Source: Paenibacillus pedocola
Lineage (GTDB): Bacteria > Bacillota > Bacilli > Paenibacillales > Paenibacillaceae
Direction: 5' to 3'
Length of the DNA: 64,000 bases
Assembly (NCBI RefSeq): GCF_031599675.1
Contig: NZ_CP134223.1
Location: 2,356,001-2,420,000, forward strand
The number at the start of each line of letters is the position of its first letter. Position 1 is the stretch's first letter. The position numbers and the translations under genes are program-made. Shown here piece after piece: positions 35,345 to 45,642 of the stretch. The notes beneath the pieces were generated by a model that searched no databases, was not told the origin of the DNA, and worked only from the letters and a program-made list of their open reading frames with translations.

Positions 35345-38161
35345 ATGGATAAAGGCAAAGCAAGCATCTTAGGGATGGTTATAGCAATCTACATACTGGC
35401 TGTGCTGCTTAAAGGCTTCTCGGTAGAGGTGTTCCTCAATTTCGTCATTCTTATTTTGATCTTATATTTCGCTGCATTCAAAAATAAAAAGAAGGATGTC
35501 TCCGAGTACGAACGGATCAAAAAGGAGCTGTCGGATCAGCTCTATTTCACCTCCCAATTGATGGATTCCCTGCCGCATCCGCTTTTTTATATCGATGACC
35601 AGCAGTGTTTTCTGGGCTGTAATACCGCCTATGAGCAAGCATTTGAAGTGTCTGGCTGCGAATTGGCCGGCATTCCGATACGCGATCTTCCCCATTTGCC
35701 TATGGACGCTTACCACAATCTTCGTGAGATGATGGCTGAGGTAACGGAGAGCGGCCAGTCTTCGATCCGCCAGATTCAGAGAACCTTTGCGAGCGGTGAA
35801 ACGCACCACATTCTTTATACGCTGTCTGCCTACCGTCTGTCGGATGATTCAGTGGGCGGATACCTTGGGATTATGACCGATATTAGCGATCTGAAGCACA
35901 AAGAGAAGGAAATCCTGGATAACCGGAATTTTCTCAATGCCATTATCAGTCATATTCCGGTAATGATTACGGTCAAGGATGTCCGGACGTTGAAGGTATT
36001 CATGGGAAATCAGGCCAGTGCGGACTTTCTGGGCCTTAGTCCCGAGGAGCTTGGCGACCTGGAGCTTAGATCGGTATTCCCTGAGGAAATTGCCCGGAGG
36101 ATGATTGAATCGGACAAAAAGGTAATTGCAACAGGACAAGTCCTGAGTGAGATCGATATCATTCCCGATGACAGCGAACACTGCAATCTGAGATATGTTC
36201 AGACCACTAAGCTGCCAATTTTAGATATGGAGGGACAGCCGCTGTATCTGCTCATTGTGTCCGAAGATATCACCGAGGCGAGACGGAAGGAAGCGGAGCT
36301 GAAACATGCCCTGAATCTGGCGGAAGAAGCGACTGCAGCCAAATCGCAGTTTCTGGCGAATATGAGCCATGAGATCCGGACGCCGATGAATGCCATTATT
36401 GGCATGGCTTATCTGGCGCTTAAGACAGAACTCAATCCGAAACAGCTGGACTATCTCTCCAAAATTCATAATGCCGGTACTTCGCTGCTTGGCATTATTA
36501 ATGAGATCCTCGATTTCTCAAAGGTGGAGTCAGGCAAGCTGGAACTGGAAAATACGGAGTTTGTCTTAACGGACGTGATTTCAGGGGTACTAGATTTAGC
36601 GGGCCAGACCGCTCACGAGAAGGGGCTGCAGCTGTTGTGTGAAATCCCGCCTGATGTGCCCGCACGGCTTAGCGGCGATCCGCTTCGCCTTGGCCAGATC
36701 ATGACCAATCTGCTAAGTAATGCGATTAAGTTCACCGAGGCGGGTGAAGTTTCGATTGGGGTGGAGCTATACAGTAGGATCGACAGTAAGGTGAAGCTTC
36801 AATTCAGTGTACGTGATACTGGGATTGGCATGAACAAAGAGACGGAAACCAAGGTATTCCAGGCCTTTACGCAGGCAGACAGCTCCACTACGCGGAAGTT
36901 TGGGGGAACGGGTCTGGGCCTGGCGATCAGCCGCAAGCTGGTGGGCATTATGGGAGGCAGTCTTTGGGTGGACAGTGAAGAAGGCAGAGGCAGTACATTT
37001 ACGTTCACGGCATGGTTCGATATCGTCCCGGCTACAGACTTACCAGCAAGACCTGTTCCGGTACCGACACTCGATGTGCAGGAAAAAGACTACCGGCTGT
37101 CCGGCACCCGTGTCCTGCTGGTGGAAGACAATGAGATTAACCGGCAGATCGCTGCTGAGCTGCTAAGAAGTCAGGGACTGCTTCCGGATATTGCTGCTAA
37201 TGGAGCTGAAGCGGTGCGGATGGTGGAATCCATGTCTGCGGAAAGACCTTACAGCATTGTGCTGATGGACCTGCAGATGCCGGAAATGGACGGCTTTCAG
37301 GCGGGGGCAAGAATCCGGGAAATGGTTCCCGAGCTGCCTATGATTGCTATGACAGCACGTACCATGCAGGAAGAGCGGGAACGCTGCTTCGCAGCCGGCA
37401 TGAACGGCCATGTTGCCAAACCGATTGATCCGGATATTCTTTTCACTACGATCGGCAGATGGGTTTCGCATGGAATCATCCAGGAATCAGCAGAAGGCGT
37501 TGGAACGGCAGCTGAGTTCAGACCCTCTACAGAAACCTTGCCATTCCTGCGGCTGAAGGGTATTGAAACCGGAAAGGGGCTCAGCCGCGCCGGACACAAC
37601 CGGGAACTGTATATCAGCCTGCTGTTGAAATATGCCGGGAATCAGCGTGAAACGGTAGCAAGCTTGCGTAAGGCGCTAAGGGCAGAGGATACTTCAGCAG
37701 CGCTAAGGCTTGCTCATAATCTGAAGGGGGTCTCCGGTAATATTGGAGTTACGGATGTCCAGATGCTGGCCGGCACCCTGGGTAAAATGTTAGACAGCTC
37801 TGCTAAGCCGCAAGAGCTGGAGCAGCTTCTGAACAGGCTGGAAGCGGCGGTTCAAGCCAGCACTGAGGAAATCCTCGGGCAGCTGGGCGGTGCTGATCAC
37901 TATAATGCAGCAGAGATCATGCCTGAGCAGAAAAATGAACCGCCAATAAAGCTGCTCGGCCGGTTAGAGGATATGCTGAAGGACAGTGATAGTGAAGCTG
38001 TCGATTATTTTGCATCTGTAAGGAGCGTATTAGCACATGCGATGACACAAGATGAGCTGAGACAGCTGGAGTACAGTCTGGGCATGTTTGAATATGAGGA
38101 AGCCCTCTCCCTTACCCGGCAGGCCATAAGAGATCGAAATTATGAACAGAGGTTGATGTAA
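35345..38161 (+). CDS. Hybrid sensor histidine kinase with REC and HPt
   Basis: 938 residues. Two N-terminal membrane helices (residues ~7-45), PAS domains (~70-180 and ~195-325), HisKA with phospho-acceptor H342 (MSHEIRTPMNA), HATPase_c (DTGIGM, FGGTGLGLAISRKL), a receiver with D642 (VLMDLQMPEMDG) and a C-terminal HPt with H791 (AHNLKGVSGN). A complete phosphorelay in one protein. The extracellular loop is nearly absent, so sensing is membrane or cytoplasmic. Two bases separate it from the HD-GYP response regulator, the likely output. Confidence 0.93.
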   Translation: MDKGKASILGMVIAIYILAVLLKGFSVEVFLNFVILILILYFAAFKNKKKDVSEYERIKKELSDQLYFTSQLMDSLPHPLFYIDDQQCFLGCNTAYEQAFEVSGCELAGIPIRDLPHLPMDAYHNLREMMAEVTESGQSSIRQIQRTFASGETHHILYTLSAYRLSDDSVGGYLGIMTDISDLKHKEKEILDNRNFLNAIISHIPVMITVKDVRTLKVFMGNQASADFLGLSPEELGDLELRSVFPEEIARRMIESDKKVIATGQVLSEIDIIPDDSEHCNLRYVQTTKLPILDMEGQPLYLLIVSEDITEARRKEAELKHALNLAEEATAAKSQFLANMSHEIRTPMNAIIGMAYLALKTELNPKQLDYLSKIHNAGTSLLGIINEILDFSKVESGKLELENTEFVLTDVISGVLDLAGQTAHEKGLQLLCEIPPDVPARLSGDPLRLGQIMTNLLSNAIKFTEAGEVSIGVELYSRIDSKVKLQFSVRDTGIGMNKETETKVFQAFTQADSSTTRKFGGTGLGLAISRKLVGIMGGSLWVDSEEGRGSTFTFTAWFDIVPATDLPARPVPVPTLDVQEKDYRLSGTRVLLVEDNEINRQIAAELLRSQGLLPDIAANGAEAVRMVESMSAERPYSIVLMDLQMPEMDGFQAGARIREMVPELPMIAMTARTMQEERERCFAAGMNGHVAKPIDPDILFTTIGRWVSHGIIQESAEGVGTAAEFRPSTETLPFLRLKGIETGKGLSRAGHNRELYISLLLKYAGNQRETVASLRKALRAEDTSAALRLAHNLKGVSGNIGVTDVQMLAGTLGKMLDSSAKPQELEQLLNRLEAAVQASTEEILGQLGGADHYNAAEIMPEQKNEPPIKLLGRLEDMLKDSDSEAVDYFASVRSVLAHAMTQDELRQLEYSLGMFEYEEALSLTRQAIRDRNYEQRLM

Positions 38162-38163
38162 AT

Positions 38164-39261
38164 ATGCTGGATTCCAGACCTGTTATACTCGTCATAGACG
38201 ATACGCCGGACAATATTACGCTGCTTAGCGGCTTGTTGAAAGAACAATACAAGGTTAAGGTTGCCACAAACGGCGAGAAAGGGCTGCTGATTGCCAAGGC
38301 TGCTCCGCCGGACTTGATTCTGCTGGATATTATGCTGCCGGGAATGGACGGTTACGAGACTTGCCGGAGATTGAAAGAGGACGAGACACTGCGGGAGATT
38401 CCGGTGATCTTTTTGACGGCGAAGGAAGAGGTAGAGGATGAGAATAAGGGCTTTGATTCTGGAGCGGTAGATTATATTACCAAGCCCATCAGCTCACCGG
38501 TTCTGCTGTCGCGTGTGAAGACCCACTTAACGTTGAAGCGCTCGAAGGATTTCCTTGCGGACAAAAATCAATTTCTTGAGGCGGAAATTTCCCGGCGGAT
38601 GAAGGAGATTTCCTTAATTCAGGAGGTTTCGGTGATGGCGATGGCCGCCTTGGCCGAAATGCGGGATACGGAGACCGGCAACCATATTCAAAGAACCAAA
38701 TTGTATATTCAGGAATTGGCGACGCAGCTGAGCCGGACGGACAAATATGCAGCCAGGCTGTACCCAGAGCATATCGACCTGATCGTTACGTCTGCCCCGC
38801 TGCATGATATCGGGAAGGTCGGCATCCCTGATCACATCCTCCTCAAGCCGGGCAAGCTGACTTATGAGGAATTTGAAGTGATGAAGACGCATACCACCTT
38901 GGGCAGAGATGCGGTTCTGCGTGCCGAACAGCTGATGGATCGTCCGGAGACGTTTCTCCGGTTCGCTAAGGAAATTGTCTATTCCCATCATGAGAAATGG
39001 AACGGTACGGGGTATCCGGAAGGGCTCGCCGGCGAGCAGATTCCGCTGTCAGCCCGGCTGATGGCTGTTGCGGATGTGTACGATGCGCTGACAAGCGAAC
39101 GGGTGTACAAGGCAGCAATGCCTCATGAGCAGGCAGTAGAGATTATCGTTGCTGATGCCGGCCGGCATTTTGATCCCGATATCGTAGACATTTTCGTAAA
39201 GTGCAGCTATAAGTTTCAGGAGATTTCCGAGAGATATAAGAATGATCATCTGAACGCATAG
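38164..39261 (+). CDS. Response regulator with HD-GYP domain
   Basis: 365 residues. Receiver domain with phosphoacceptor D55 (ILLDIMLPGMDG), short linker, then an HD-GYP phosphodiesterase: HDIGK at 214-218 and HHEKWNGTGYPEGLAG, which has the canonical GYP. It is expected to hydrolyse cyclic di-GMP when phosphorylated by the upstream kinase. Two-base gap to the kinase gene shows co-expression. Cytoplasmic. It is the only clear c-di-GMP phosphodiesterase in the window. Confidence 0.93.
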   Translation: MLDSRPVILVIDDTPDNITLLSGLLKEQYKVKVATNGEKGLLIAKAAPPDLILLDIMLPGMDGYETCRRLKEDETLREIPVIFLTAKEEVEDENKGFDSGAVDYITKPISSPVLLSRVKTHLTLKRSKDFLADKNQFLEAEISRRMKEISLIQEVSVMAMAALAEMRDTETGNHIQRTKLYIQELATQLSRTDKYAARLYPEHIDLIVTSAPLHDIGKVGIPDHILLKPGKLTYEEFEVMKTHTTLGRDAVLRAEQLMDRPETFLRFAKEIVYSHHEKWNGTGYPEGLAGEQIPLSARLMAVADVYDALTSERVYKAAMPHEQAVEIIVADAGRHFDPDIVDIFVKCSYKFQEISERYKNDHLNA

Positions 39262-39278
39262 CACTAATTGTAATCTGG

Positions 39279-39332
39279 AATAGCGCTCTTCAAGCATCCT
39301 GCGTAAGGATGGTTGGAGAGCGCTATTTTTTT
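39279..39332. terminator. Terminator between convergent genes
   Basis: Long hairpin: AATAGCGCTCT pairs with AGAGCGCTATT (39279-39289, 39317-39327), inner CATCC/GGATG, then T7. Ends the kinase operon; the glycosyltransferase gene converges at 39349. Confidence 0.85.
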
Positions 39333-39348
39333 GAATGGAATTATTTTT

Positions 39349-40506
39349 CTAGGCTGTGAAAATCCCTGCCGGGCTTTTTATCCGCCGGCCTTCAATAACC
39401 TCCTCGTAATCACTGATCAGCCGGTCAAAAATATGCTCCCAGGAACGGCCAAGCGCCAGCCGCCGACCCTCCTGGCCCATAGCCATACGCAGCATAGGCT
39501 GCTCCGCCAGCCTGCATATCGCCTCAGCCATTGCCGCCGGCTGATGCGGCTCAAACAGTGTGCCGCTTCGGTCCGGCACGACCAGATCCCGCGAGCCGCC
39601 GGCATCTGCCGCGATGACAGGAAGACCCGAGGCCATGGCTTCAAGCACGACATTGCCGAAGGTTTCCGTACAGGAGGGGAAGACGAACAGGTCGCCTGCG
39701 GCATACAGCTCCGCCAGTTCCTGCCCATATTTACTGCCGGAGAAGGTAACATTCTGAGGTGCTGCGGCCCGCAGCTCCGGCAGCTGCGGACCATCGCCTA
39801 CAATGAGCAGGTGCGCTGCGGAGGCAATGGAATCCGGAAGCAGCTGCATAGCGGCAAGGAGGGTGGCAATATCTTTTTCCGGGGCGATTCGTCCTACATA
39901 TATTAGCAGCAGCTGGCTTCCGATCCCGTAGCGCTCCCGTACATCCGCTGAACGCTTCTCTGGAGTGTAAAGACCGCAGTCAACGCCTCTGGACCACAGG
40001 CGCAGCCCGGAAAATCCGTGTGCACGCAGCGAGCCGATGGTCTCCTGGGAGGGTGCTAGAATCGCATCACAGGACCGGTGAAACCATTTCATGTATTTCC
40101 AGTACAGCGGGACAATTCTGCGCATCCGGTAATATTGAAGGTAACGGTCAAAGTGGGTGTGGTAGGAAGCAACATGCGGGAGGTTCTGCTTCTGGGCATA
40201 GCGGAGGCCGCACAGGCCGAGGTTGAAGGGGGTTGCCATGTGCACCAGATCCGGGCTGAAGGCCCGCAGCTCATTGTGAATGGAGGACATATGGGGCAGC
40301 GCTAATCTGCATTCGGGATACAGAAAAAATGGAATGCTGACAATTTTGCGGACCGGGTCGTTGTCGTTTTGTCCAGAGGCCGGTTTCGGGGTAAACAGCA
40401 GGTGCTCGATTCCGCGGCGGTTCAGATGGCCGGTCAGGCGGTGGAGTGTGCGGGCAACCCCATTGGTCTGCGGAAGATAGGTGTCCGTAAACAAAGCTAG
40501 ACGCAT
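39349..40506 (-). CDS. GT4-type glycosyltransferase (SQD2/PimB-like)
   Basis: 385 residues. N-terminal MRLALFTDTYLPQTNGVART and SYHTHFDRYLQYYR motif are typical of GT4 enzymes making glycolipids (MgtA/SQD2/PimB-like), donor site LIYVGRIAPEKDIATLLAA and EX7E in SCTETFGNVVLEAMASG. Acts at the inner membrane face. Start ATG 40506 with GGAGGGG six bases upstream. Monocistronic, divergent from the SLH surface-protein gene, so the two could share regulation. Confidence 0.88.
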   Translation of the reverse strand: MRLALFTDTYLPQTNGVARTLHRLTGHLNRRGIEHLLFTPKPASGQNDNDPVRKIVSIPFFLYPECRLALPHMSSIHNELRAFSPDLVHMATPFNLGLCGLRYAQKQNLPHVASYHTHFDRYLQYYRMRRIVPLYWKYMKWFHRSCDAILAPSQETIGSLRAHGFSGLRLWSRGVDCGLYTPEKRSADVRERYGIGSQLLLIYVGRIAPEKDIATLLAAMQLLPDSIASAAHLLIVGDGPQLPELRAAAPQNVTFSGSKYGQELAELYAAGDLFVFPSCTETFGNVVLEAMASGLPVIAADAGGSRDLVVPDRSGTLFEPHQPAAMAEAICRLAEQPMLRMAMGQEGRRLALGRSWEHIFDRLISDYEEVIEGRRIKSPAGIFTA

Positions 40507-40702
40507 CAATATCCCCTCCAGGACTCTTGTTGCCCTGATCATAGCAGGCGAATATTTGCCTCGGGTCAGCGGAATGTTAGCCGTTTTTCAAATGGAGGCT
40601 CCGGTTGTTTCTGCAGTTTACGTTCATTTGATGTAACTCTGCATATCAGCAAATACTCGTCCACTATAGTTGTTAAAAATAATCTATAGGAGTGACAACG
40701 AC

Positions 40703-43700
40703 TTGAAAAGATCAGGCACAACCCTACTCTCCCTGCTGCTTGCAGCTGAACTGACGCTCGTTCCCGCATGGAGCGCAGGCCCGGCGGCAGCTACTGCAGC
40801 GCTTCTGCCGGGTACTCCTTATACTACTGACGGCAGCTATAATGTGAGCGTTCCCCATATTATCGTAAACCAGGTATATGGCGGCGGGGATGCGGCAACC
40901 ACGGGCGGTTATTTCTCTAACGGATATATTGAACTCTATAATCCTACGGATTCCGCTGTTGATTTAAGCGGCTGGTCCCTGCAATACTCTGATCCGACCA
41001 TGAACGGGGCCTGGAGTAAGCTGAACTTGAACGGCACGATTAAAGCGCATTCCTCCTATTTGATCACAGACAGCAAAGACAATCCGTCCTTTAAAAGTGA
41101 TATCAGCAGTAAAGCTGATCAGATCTGGAAGGATAATCTTTTCTATAATAAAGGGATGAAGGTTGTGCTGCTTAGCAGTACCGATCTGCTGGATACCGCC
41201 AACCCGTTCCGGAATAAGCCGGCAGCCTATGTGGATATGATCGGTACTGCCGGAAATGACAGCGGTTCCGTGATAGACGGCTATGAACTAGATTATCCGA
41301 CCGGCAAAACCGGAGGAACCTCGAAGCAAAAGTCAGTCCGCCGGGCAGAATTCACGGATACGGACAATAACAAGGAGGATCTGAGGCAGATTAGCTTTGA
41401 CACTCTGGATGCCTCAGCACTGAATCTGATGAAGCCGCACAGCAGCAGCGATGGAAGCTGGGGGGTGACCGTTCCAGCTCTTGGTGTAGCCACACCTTCA
41501 CTCCCGGCAGCAACAGCCGGATCACCATACTCGGTGTCTCTCTCTGTGTATGGTGGGGTGCAGCCTTATTCCTTCACGGCAACCGGTCTGCCGGAAGGGC
41601 TCAGCCTTGACGCGGCATCGGGGATGATCAGCGGAACTCCGCTTGCGGCAGGCACGGCAACGGTGAGCTACGCGGTGTATGACAGCGCGGTTCCCCCGGT
41701 GAAGGCGGAAGGCAGCCTTTCACTGGTTGTCGGGCAGGCAGCTTCGCAGCCGATAAAAGATGTCATCAGTGTTACGAAGATCGGCGGATATTCTGTGGGG
41801 ACCACGAATGAGGACGGCGGCGTGGCGGAGATCGTCAAGTACAACCGGGCCAACGGGAAGTTCTATCTGGTCAATGGCTCAACTCATCCGGCGACTGTAG
41901 ATATCGTTAATCTGAAGGATGGCGTACACCCGGAGAAGGAAGCAAGCATTAATGTGGAGGCACTATCCGAAACTGGAGGATTCAGCTACGGGGATTTGAC
42001 CAGCGTAGATATTAATACGGCGACCGGCCGGATTGCTGTGGCTGTCCAGGAAGCGGACGCGATGAAGAAGGGGAAGATTCTTGTCCTTGATTATGAAGGC
42101 AGGCTGCTGAAAACCTACGAAGCCGGTATTCAGCCGGATATGATTAAATATACGGCGGATGGCCGGTATATTCTTACGGCAGATGAAGCCGAGCCGCGCA
42201 CACTGGCAGGTGATCCGGAGGGCAGCGTGACGGTTATCGATACGGTCACTGGAACGGCCAGAACCGTTAAGTTCGATAATCCCGGTCTCATTGATGATCT
42301 CGTGCATATCCGCGGTGCGGTGGACCCTGTAAGCAAGTTAATCACCGGTGAAGGTGCTAAGGAAGACGCCGTACGTGATCTGGAGCCGGAATTCATCGAG
42401 CTGTCCGAAGACCAGAAGACTGCTTATGTTTCTCTTCAGGAGAACAATGCTGTGGCGGCGGTTGATGTAATCTCTGGCAAGCTGCTGTGGGTGAAAGGTC
42501 TGGGATTCAAGGATCTGAGCAATCCGCGCAACGCGCTTGATCTGGTAAAGGACAATCAAATTCACCTTGAGAATGTTCCATTTTATGGTGTATATATGCC
42601 TGACGGCATCAGCCAGTACACGGTGAACGGAAAAACCTATCTGTTCACAGCTAATGAAGGGGATGCAACCGAGTGGGACAGCAAGGAGAATGCCGCCAAC
42701 ATCGGCTCCATGAAGGGTTCACTCAACCCGAATTCGGCTGCTGCAAAATTCCTGAACGGACAGAAGAAATATGACAGCGTAGAGGTGATGTCGGATATGG
42801 GTCATGACGGCATTTATCTGTATGGCGGCCGTTCCTTCTCCGTATGGGATGCCGGAACCCTGAAGCAGGTGTATGACAGCGGCAGTGAATTTGAGCAGAT
42901 CACTTCGGAGCGTCTGCCGGCGTACTTCAATGCCAGCAACAGCAACACTACCCTGGACAGCCGCAGCACCAAAAAAGGCCCGGAGCCCGAATATGTCAAA
43001 ATCGGCAAGGTGGGGCAGAAGGCGCTGGCTTTTGTCGGGTTGGAACGTGTCGGCGGTCTGATGACCTATGATGTGACGAACCCGGAGCAGCCGCAGTTTG
43101 TAAACTACATCAATTCGCGTGAGTTTACGCCGAAAAATAATCTGGAAACCGACACAGGTCCGGAAGGCATCGAATTCATCCCGGCTACGGACAGCCCGAC
43201 CGGTCTTCCGCTGGTGCTGGTAGCGAATGAAGTCGGCGGTACTGTGGCGGTCTATCAATTAAATGTGACAAAGGTGACTTTGAATCAGACGTCCTTGTCG
43301 CTCCAGGCGGGCGGGAGCGCAGCAGAACTAAAAGCAGCTGTCCAACCTGCAGGCGAAGCAGGGCAAGGCTTGAGCTGGAGCTCCTCCAACTCTGCTGTAG
43401 CTTCGGTTGACCAGAACGGAAAGGTTAGTCCGCATGCAGCGGGAACAGCAGTCATCTCCGTATATAGTGCGGATGGCTATGGTGTCGCCGAAGCACATGT
43501 GGCGGTAACGGCGGCCACTCCGGTCATTAGTTACCCGGGTTCAACCCCTTCCGGCGGACCGGCGGCAGTTGTCACCAAGCCGGAGACATCGGTGGCCGTT
43601 ACGGGCGGCAAGGCAGTGGTGGAAGTGAAGGCGGCAGCTGATGCTGCCGGCAGCCAATTCTTCTCTGTCGGCGTTGAAGCCGTGACTGCCGCACTTGAGG

Positions 43701-44794
43701 CGCTCAAGAGCTCAGGCGGGGCGGAGCTGGAGTTCCGCACGGCTTCTGGAGAAGCTGGCCGAAATCTTACCGTTAAGCTTCCTGCAGCAGTCTGGGCTGA
43801 ACTTGCCGGCAGCTCCTTGAAGAAGGTGACATTCACGGGAGGGGCGGGAACCGTGTCCTTCGACCGGACTGCTGCTTCGGCGATTCACACAGCTGCAGGC
43901 GGGGGAGCGGTCAGCCTGACGATTGCTAGAACGGATCTCACTACAGCTGCACCCGGAGTTAGTGCTGCGGTAGGCAGCATTATCGGCAGCCGGCCGGTGC
44001 TGAGCCTTACGGTTCAGGCAGAAGGACGGGATATATCCAGCTTCGGCGGCGGGGGCGTATCGGTCAGCATCCCGTATACACTGGCGGCCGGTGAAGATGT
44101 TAATGCGGTAGCTGCCTATCAAGTAACTGCAGCAGCCGGATTGGCAGTGCTTCCTGCCAGCAGCTACAATGCAGTGACGGGTCAGCTGATCTTCCGTACC
44201 ACTCATTTCTCTGTATATGCCGTTGGCTATACCAAACCGGTATTCAAGGATATGGTAAGCAGCTACGCTAAGGATTCTATAACGTATCTGGCAGCCCGCG
44301 GAATCATCTCCGGGATTTCGGCCGAGCAGTTTGGCCTCAAGAGCCAGTTGAGCCGCGGGGATTCAGCCCTGCTGCTGGCCCGGTTAGCCGGCGCTGAGCT
44401 GGGCATTCCGGCTGGCAGCTTCAGTGATGTGAAGCCGGAGGATTATTATGCAGCGGCTGTGTCCTGGGCGAATGCTAATGGCATCGTCAACGGTACAGGA
44501 GACGGCAAATTTGAGCCCAAGGCTGAAGTCTCACGTGAGCAGCTGGCGGTCATGATCCTCCGTCTCGCGGATGCTATGAATTGGAATCTGCCTGTAAGCA
44601 GCGGCCCTGCTGTATTCGCCGATCAGGCGGCTATCAGCTCCTATGCGCGAGATGCCGTAAGTGTTGTCCAGCAGGCCGGTATCCTATCCGGTCAGGCTTC
44701 GGCTGGAGGCAAGATTAACTTTGCCCCGCAAGCTTCGGCTACCCGTGAAGAGACTGCACATATGCTGGCGAAGCTGCTGAAGGCTGTGCAATAA
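40703..44794 (+). CDS. Secreted multidomain SLH surface protein
   Basis: 1363 residues. TTG start at 40703 after AGGAG (ten bases). Order of domains: signal peptide; lamin-tail-like domain (~51-190, HIIVNQVYGGG); putative Ig domain (~258-340, GLPEGLSLDAASGMISGTPL); a long choice-of-anchor I/beta-propeller region (~355-850); Big_2 domain (~856-945); an Ala/Val-rich segment of ~230 residues that I cannot name; three SLH repeats (~1180-1363, e.g. FSDVKPEDYYAAAVSWANAN). The SLH repeats bind secondary wall polymers, so it is a cell-surface protein, perhaps a phosphoesterase-like or adhesive one. Confidence 0.9.
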   Translation: MKRSGTTLLSLLLAAELTLVPAWSAGPAAATAALLPGTPYTTDGSYNVSVPHIIVNQVYGGGDAATTGGYFSNGYIELYNPTDSAVDLSGWSLQYSDPTMNGAWSKLNLNGTIKAHSSYLITDSKDNPSFKSDISSKADQIWKDNLFYNKGMKVVLLSSTDLLDTANPFRNKPAAYVDMIGTAGNDSGSVIDGYELDYPTGKTGGTSKQKSVRRAEFTDTDNNKEDLRQISFDTLDASALNLMKPHSSSDGSWGVTVPALGVATPSLPAATAGSPYSVSLSVYGGVQPYSFTATGLPEGLSLDAASGMISGTPLAAGTATVSYAVYDSAVPPVKAEGSLSLVVGQAASQPIKDVISVTKIGGYSVGTTNEDGGVAEIVKYNRANGKFYLVNGSTHPATVDIVNLKDGVHPEKEASINVEALSETGGFSYGDLTSVDINTATGRIAVAVQEADAMKKGKILVLDYEGRLLKTYEAGIQPDMIKYTADGRYILTADEAEPRTLAGDPEGSVTVIDTVTGTARTVKFDNPGLIDDLVHIRGAVDPVSKLITGEGAKEDAVRDLEPEFIELSEDQKTAYVSLQENNAVAAVDVISGKLLWVKGLGFKDLSNPRNALDLVKDNQIHLENVPFYGVYMPDGISQYTVNGKTYLFTANEGDATEWDSKENAANIGSMKGSLNPNSAAAKFLNGQKKYDSVEVMSDMGHDGIYLYGGRSFSVWDAGTLKQVYDSGSEFEQITSERLPAYFNASNSNTTLDSRSTKKGPEPEYVKIGKVGQKALAFVGLERVGGLMTYDVTNPEQPQFVNYINSREFTPKNNLETDTGPEGIEFIPATDSPTGLPLVLVANEVGGTVAVYQLNVTKVTLNQTSLSLQAGGSAAELKAAVQPAGEAGQGLSWSSSNSAVASVDQNGKVSPHAAGTAVISVYSADGYGVAEAHVAVTAATPVISYPGSTPSGGPAAVVTKPETSVAVTGGKAVVEVKAAADAAGSQFFSVGVEAVTAALEALKSSGGAELEFRTASGEAGRNLTVKLPAAVWAELAGSSLKKVTFTGGAGTVSFDRTAASAIHTAAGGGAVSLTIARTDLTTAAPGVSAAVGSIIGSRPVLSLTVQAEGRDISSFGGGGVSVSIPYTLAAGEDVNAVAAYQVTAAAGLAVLPASSYNAVTGQLIFRTTHFSVYAVGYTKPVFKDMVSSYAKDSITYLAARGIISGISAEQFGLKSQLSRGDSALLLARLAGAELGIPAGSFSDVKPEDYYAAAVSWANANGIVNGTGDGKFEPKAEVSREQLAVMILRLADAMNWNLPVSSGPAVFADQAAISSYARDAVSVVQQAGILSGQASAGGKINFAPQASATREETAHMLAKLLKAVQ

Positions 44795-44847
44795 AAATTT
44801 GATACCACTGCCTGAGGTACTAGGAAAACTATGAAATCAGCTGTAAA

Positions 44848-44890
44848 AAATGACCTCAAGCTCTACATAATGTAGAGCTTGAGGTCATTT
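44848..44890. terminator. Strong bidirectional terminator
   Basis: Perfect 20-base stem (44848-44867 with 44871-44890), three-base loop, T-rich on the plus side and a T6 on the minus side. It ends both the SLH gene (plus) and the Pel-type operon (minus). Confidence 0.92.
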
Positions 44891-44946
44891 TAGGTGTACC
44901 CGCATGTGCAGTACTTGCTGCACAAGGCCCAGATCAAATGCCGGCT

Positions 44947-45627
44947 TTATTGGGCGTAATCTCCAGTGTAATTCAGAAGGGACACGTCCATTACTCCATC
45001 CAGTGCCGACAACTCATGGACAAAGGCGGTATTATCGTCACGCAGACGGATTTCGACGGTCATTTCAACATAGTCTTTGCGCACTGTTTTGGATTTGAGG
45101 GTATACGCCATTTTCTGCAGCCGGGTACGTACATCGGCTGTTGCGCTCTCAGCATGGCGGATAATTAGCAGGAAAGGCTGTTCGCGGATTTTGCGGCGGG
45201 ATAGCAGCACCAGCGTTAATCCGATTACCAGCGAGCCTATAATGGCTATTGGGTACAGTTTGGCTCCTGAGGCAATGCCGGCGGCAATAGCCCAGAACAT
45301 GTACACAATATCCAGCGGGTCTTTGACCGCAGTACGGAAACGCACAATACTGAGTGCGCCTACCATTCCCAGGGACAATACGATATTGGAGCTGATCGTC
45401 ATGATAATCATGCTTGTAATCATGCACATCAGCACAAAAGCTGCATTGTAATTGTAACTGTACACCACACCACGGAAGGACTTGCGGTAAATAAAGAAGA
45501 TGAAGAGTCCAATTCCTAGAGAAGCAGCGAGACCGAGCAGCACATCAATATATGAAATGCTGTTGAAAATGTCAAGATGGGTCACGCTCTTTTTGAAAAG
45601 GTCCTGGAAATTTAAATTTTCGTTCAT
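44947..45627 (-). CDS. DUF4956 membrane protein
   Basis: 226 residues: four membrane helices in the first ~140 residues and a soluble C-terminal ACT-like alpha/beta domain. The family hallmark GMVGALSIVRFRTAVKDPLD is present. DUF4956 proteins are commonly encoded next to VTC-type polyphosphate polymerase domain genes; function unknown, perhaps a channel or an activity regulator. Last gene of the seven-gene operon; starts 15 bases after the VTC gene. Confidence 0.9.
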   Translation of the reverse strand: MNENLNFQDLFKKSVTHLDIFNSISYIDVLLGLAASLGIGLFIFFIYRKSFRGVVYSYNYNAAFVLMCMITSMIIMTISSNIVLSLGMVGALSIVRFRTAVKDPLDIVYMFWAIAAGIASGAKLYPIAIIGSLVIGLTLVLLSRRKIREQPFLLIIRHAESATADVRTRLQKMAYTLKSKTVRKDYVEMTVEIRLRDDNTAFVHELSALDGVMDVSLLNYTGDYAQ

Positions 45628-45642
45628 GCTTTGGCAATCCCC

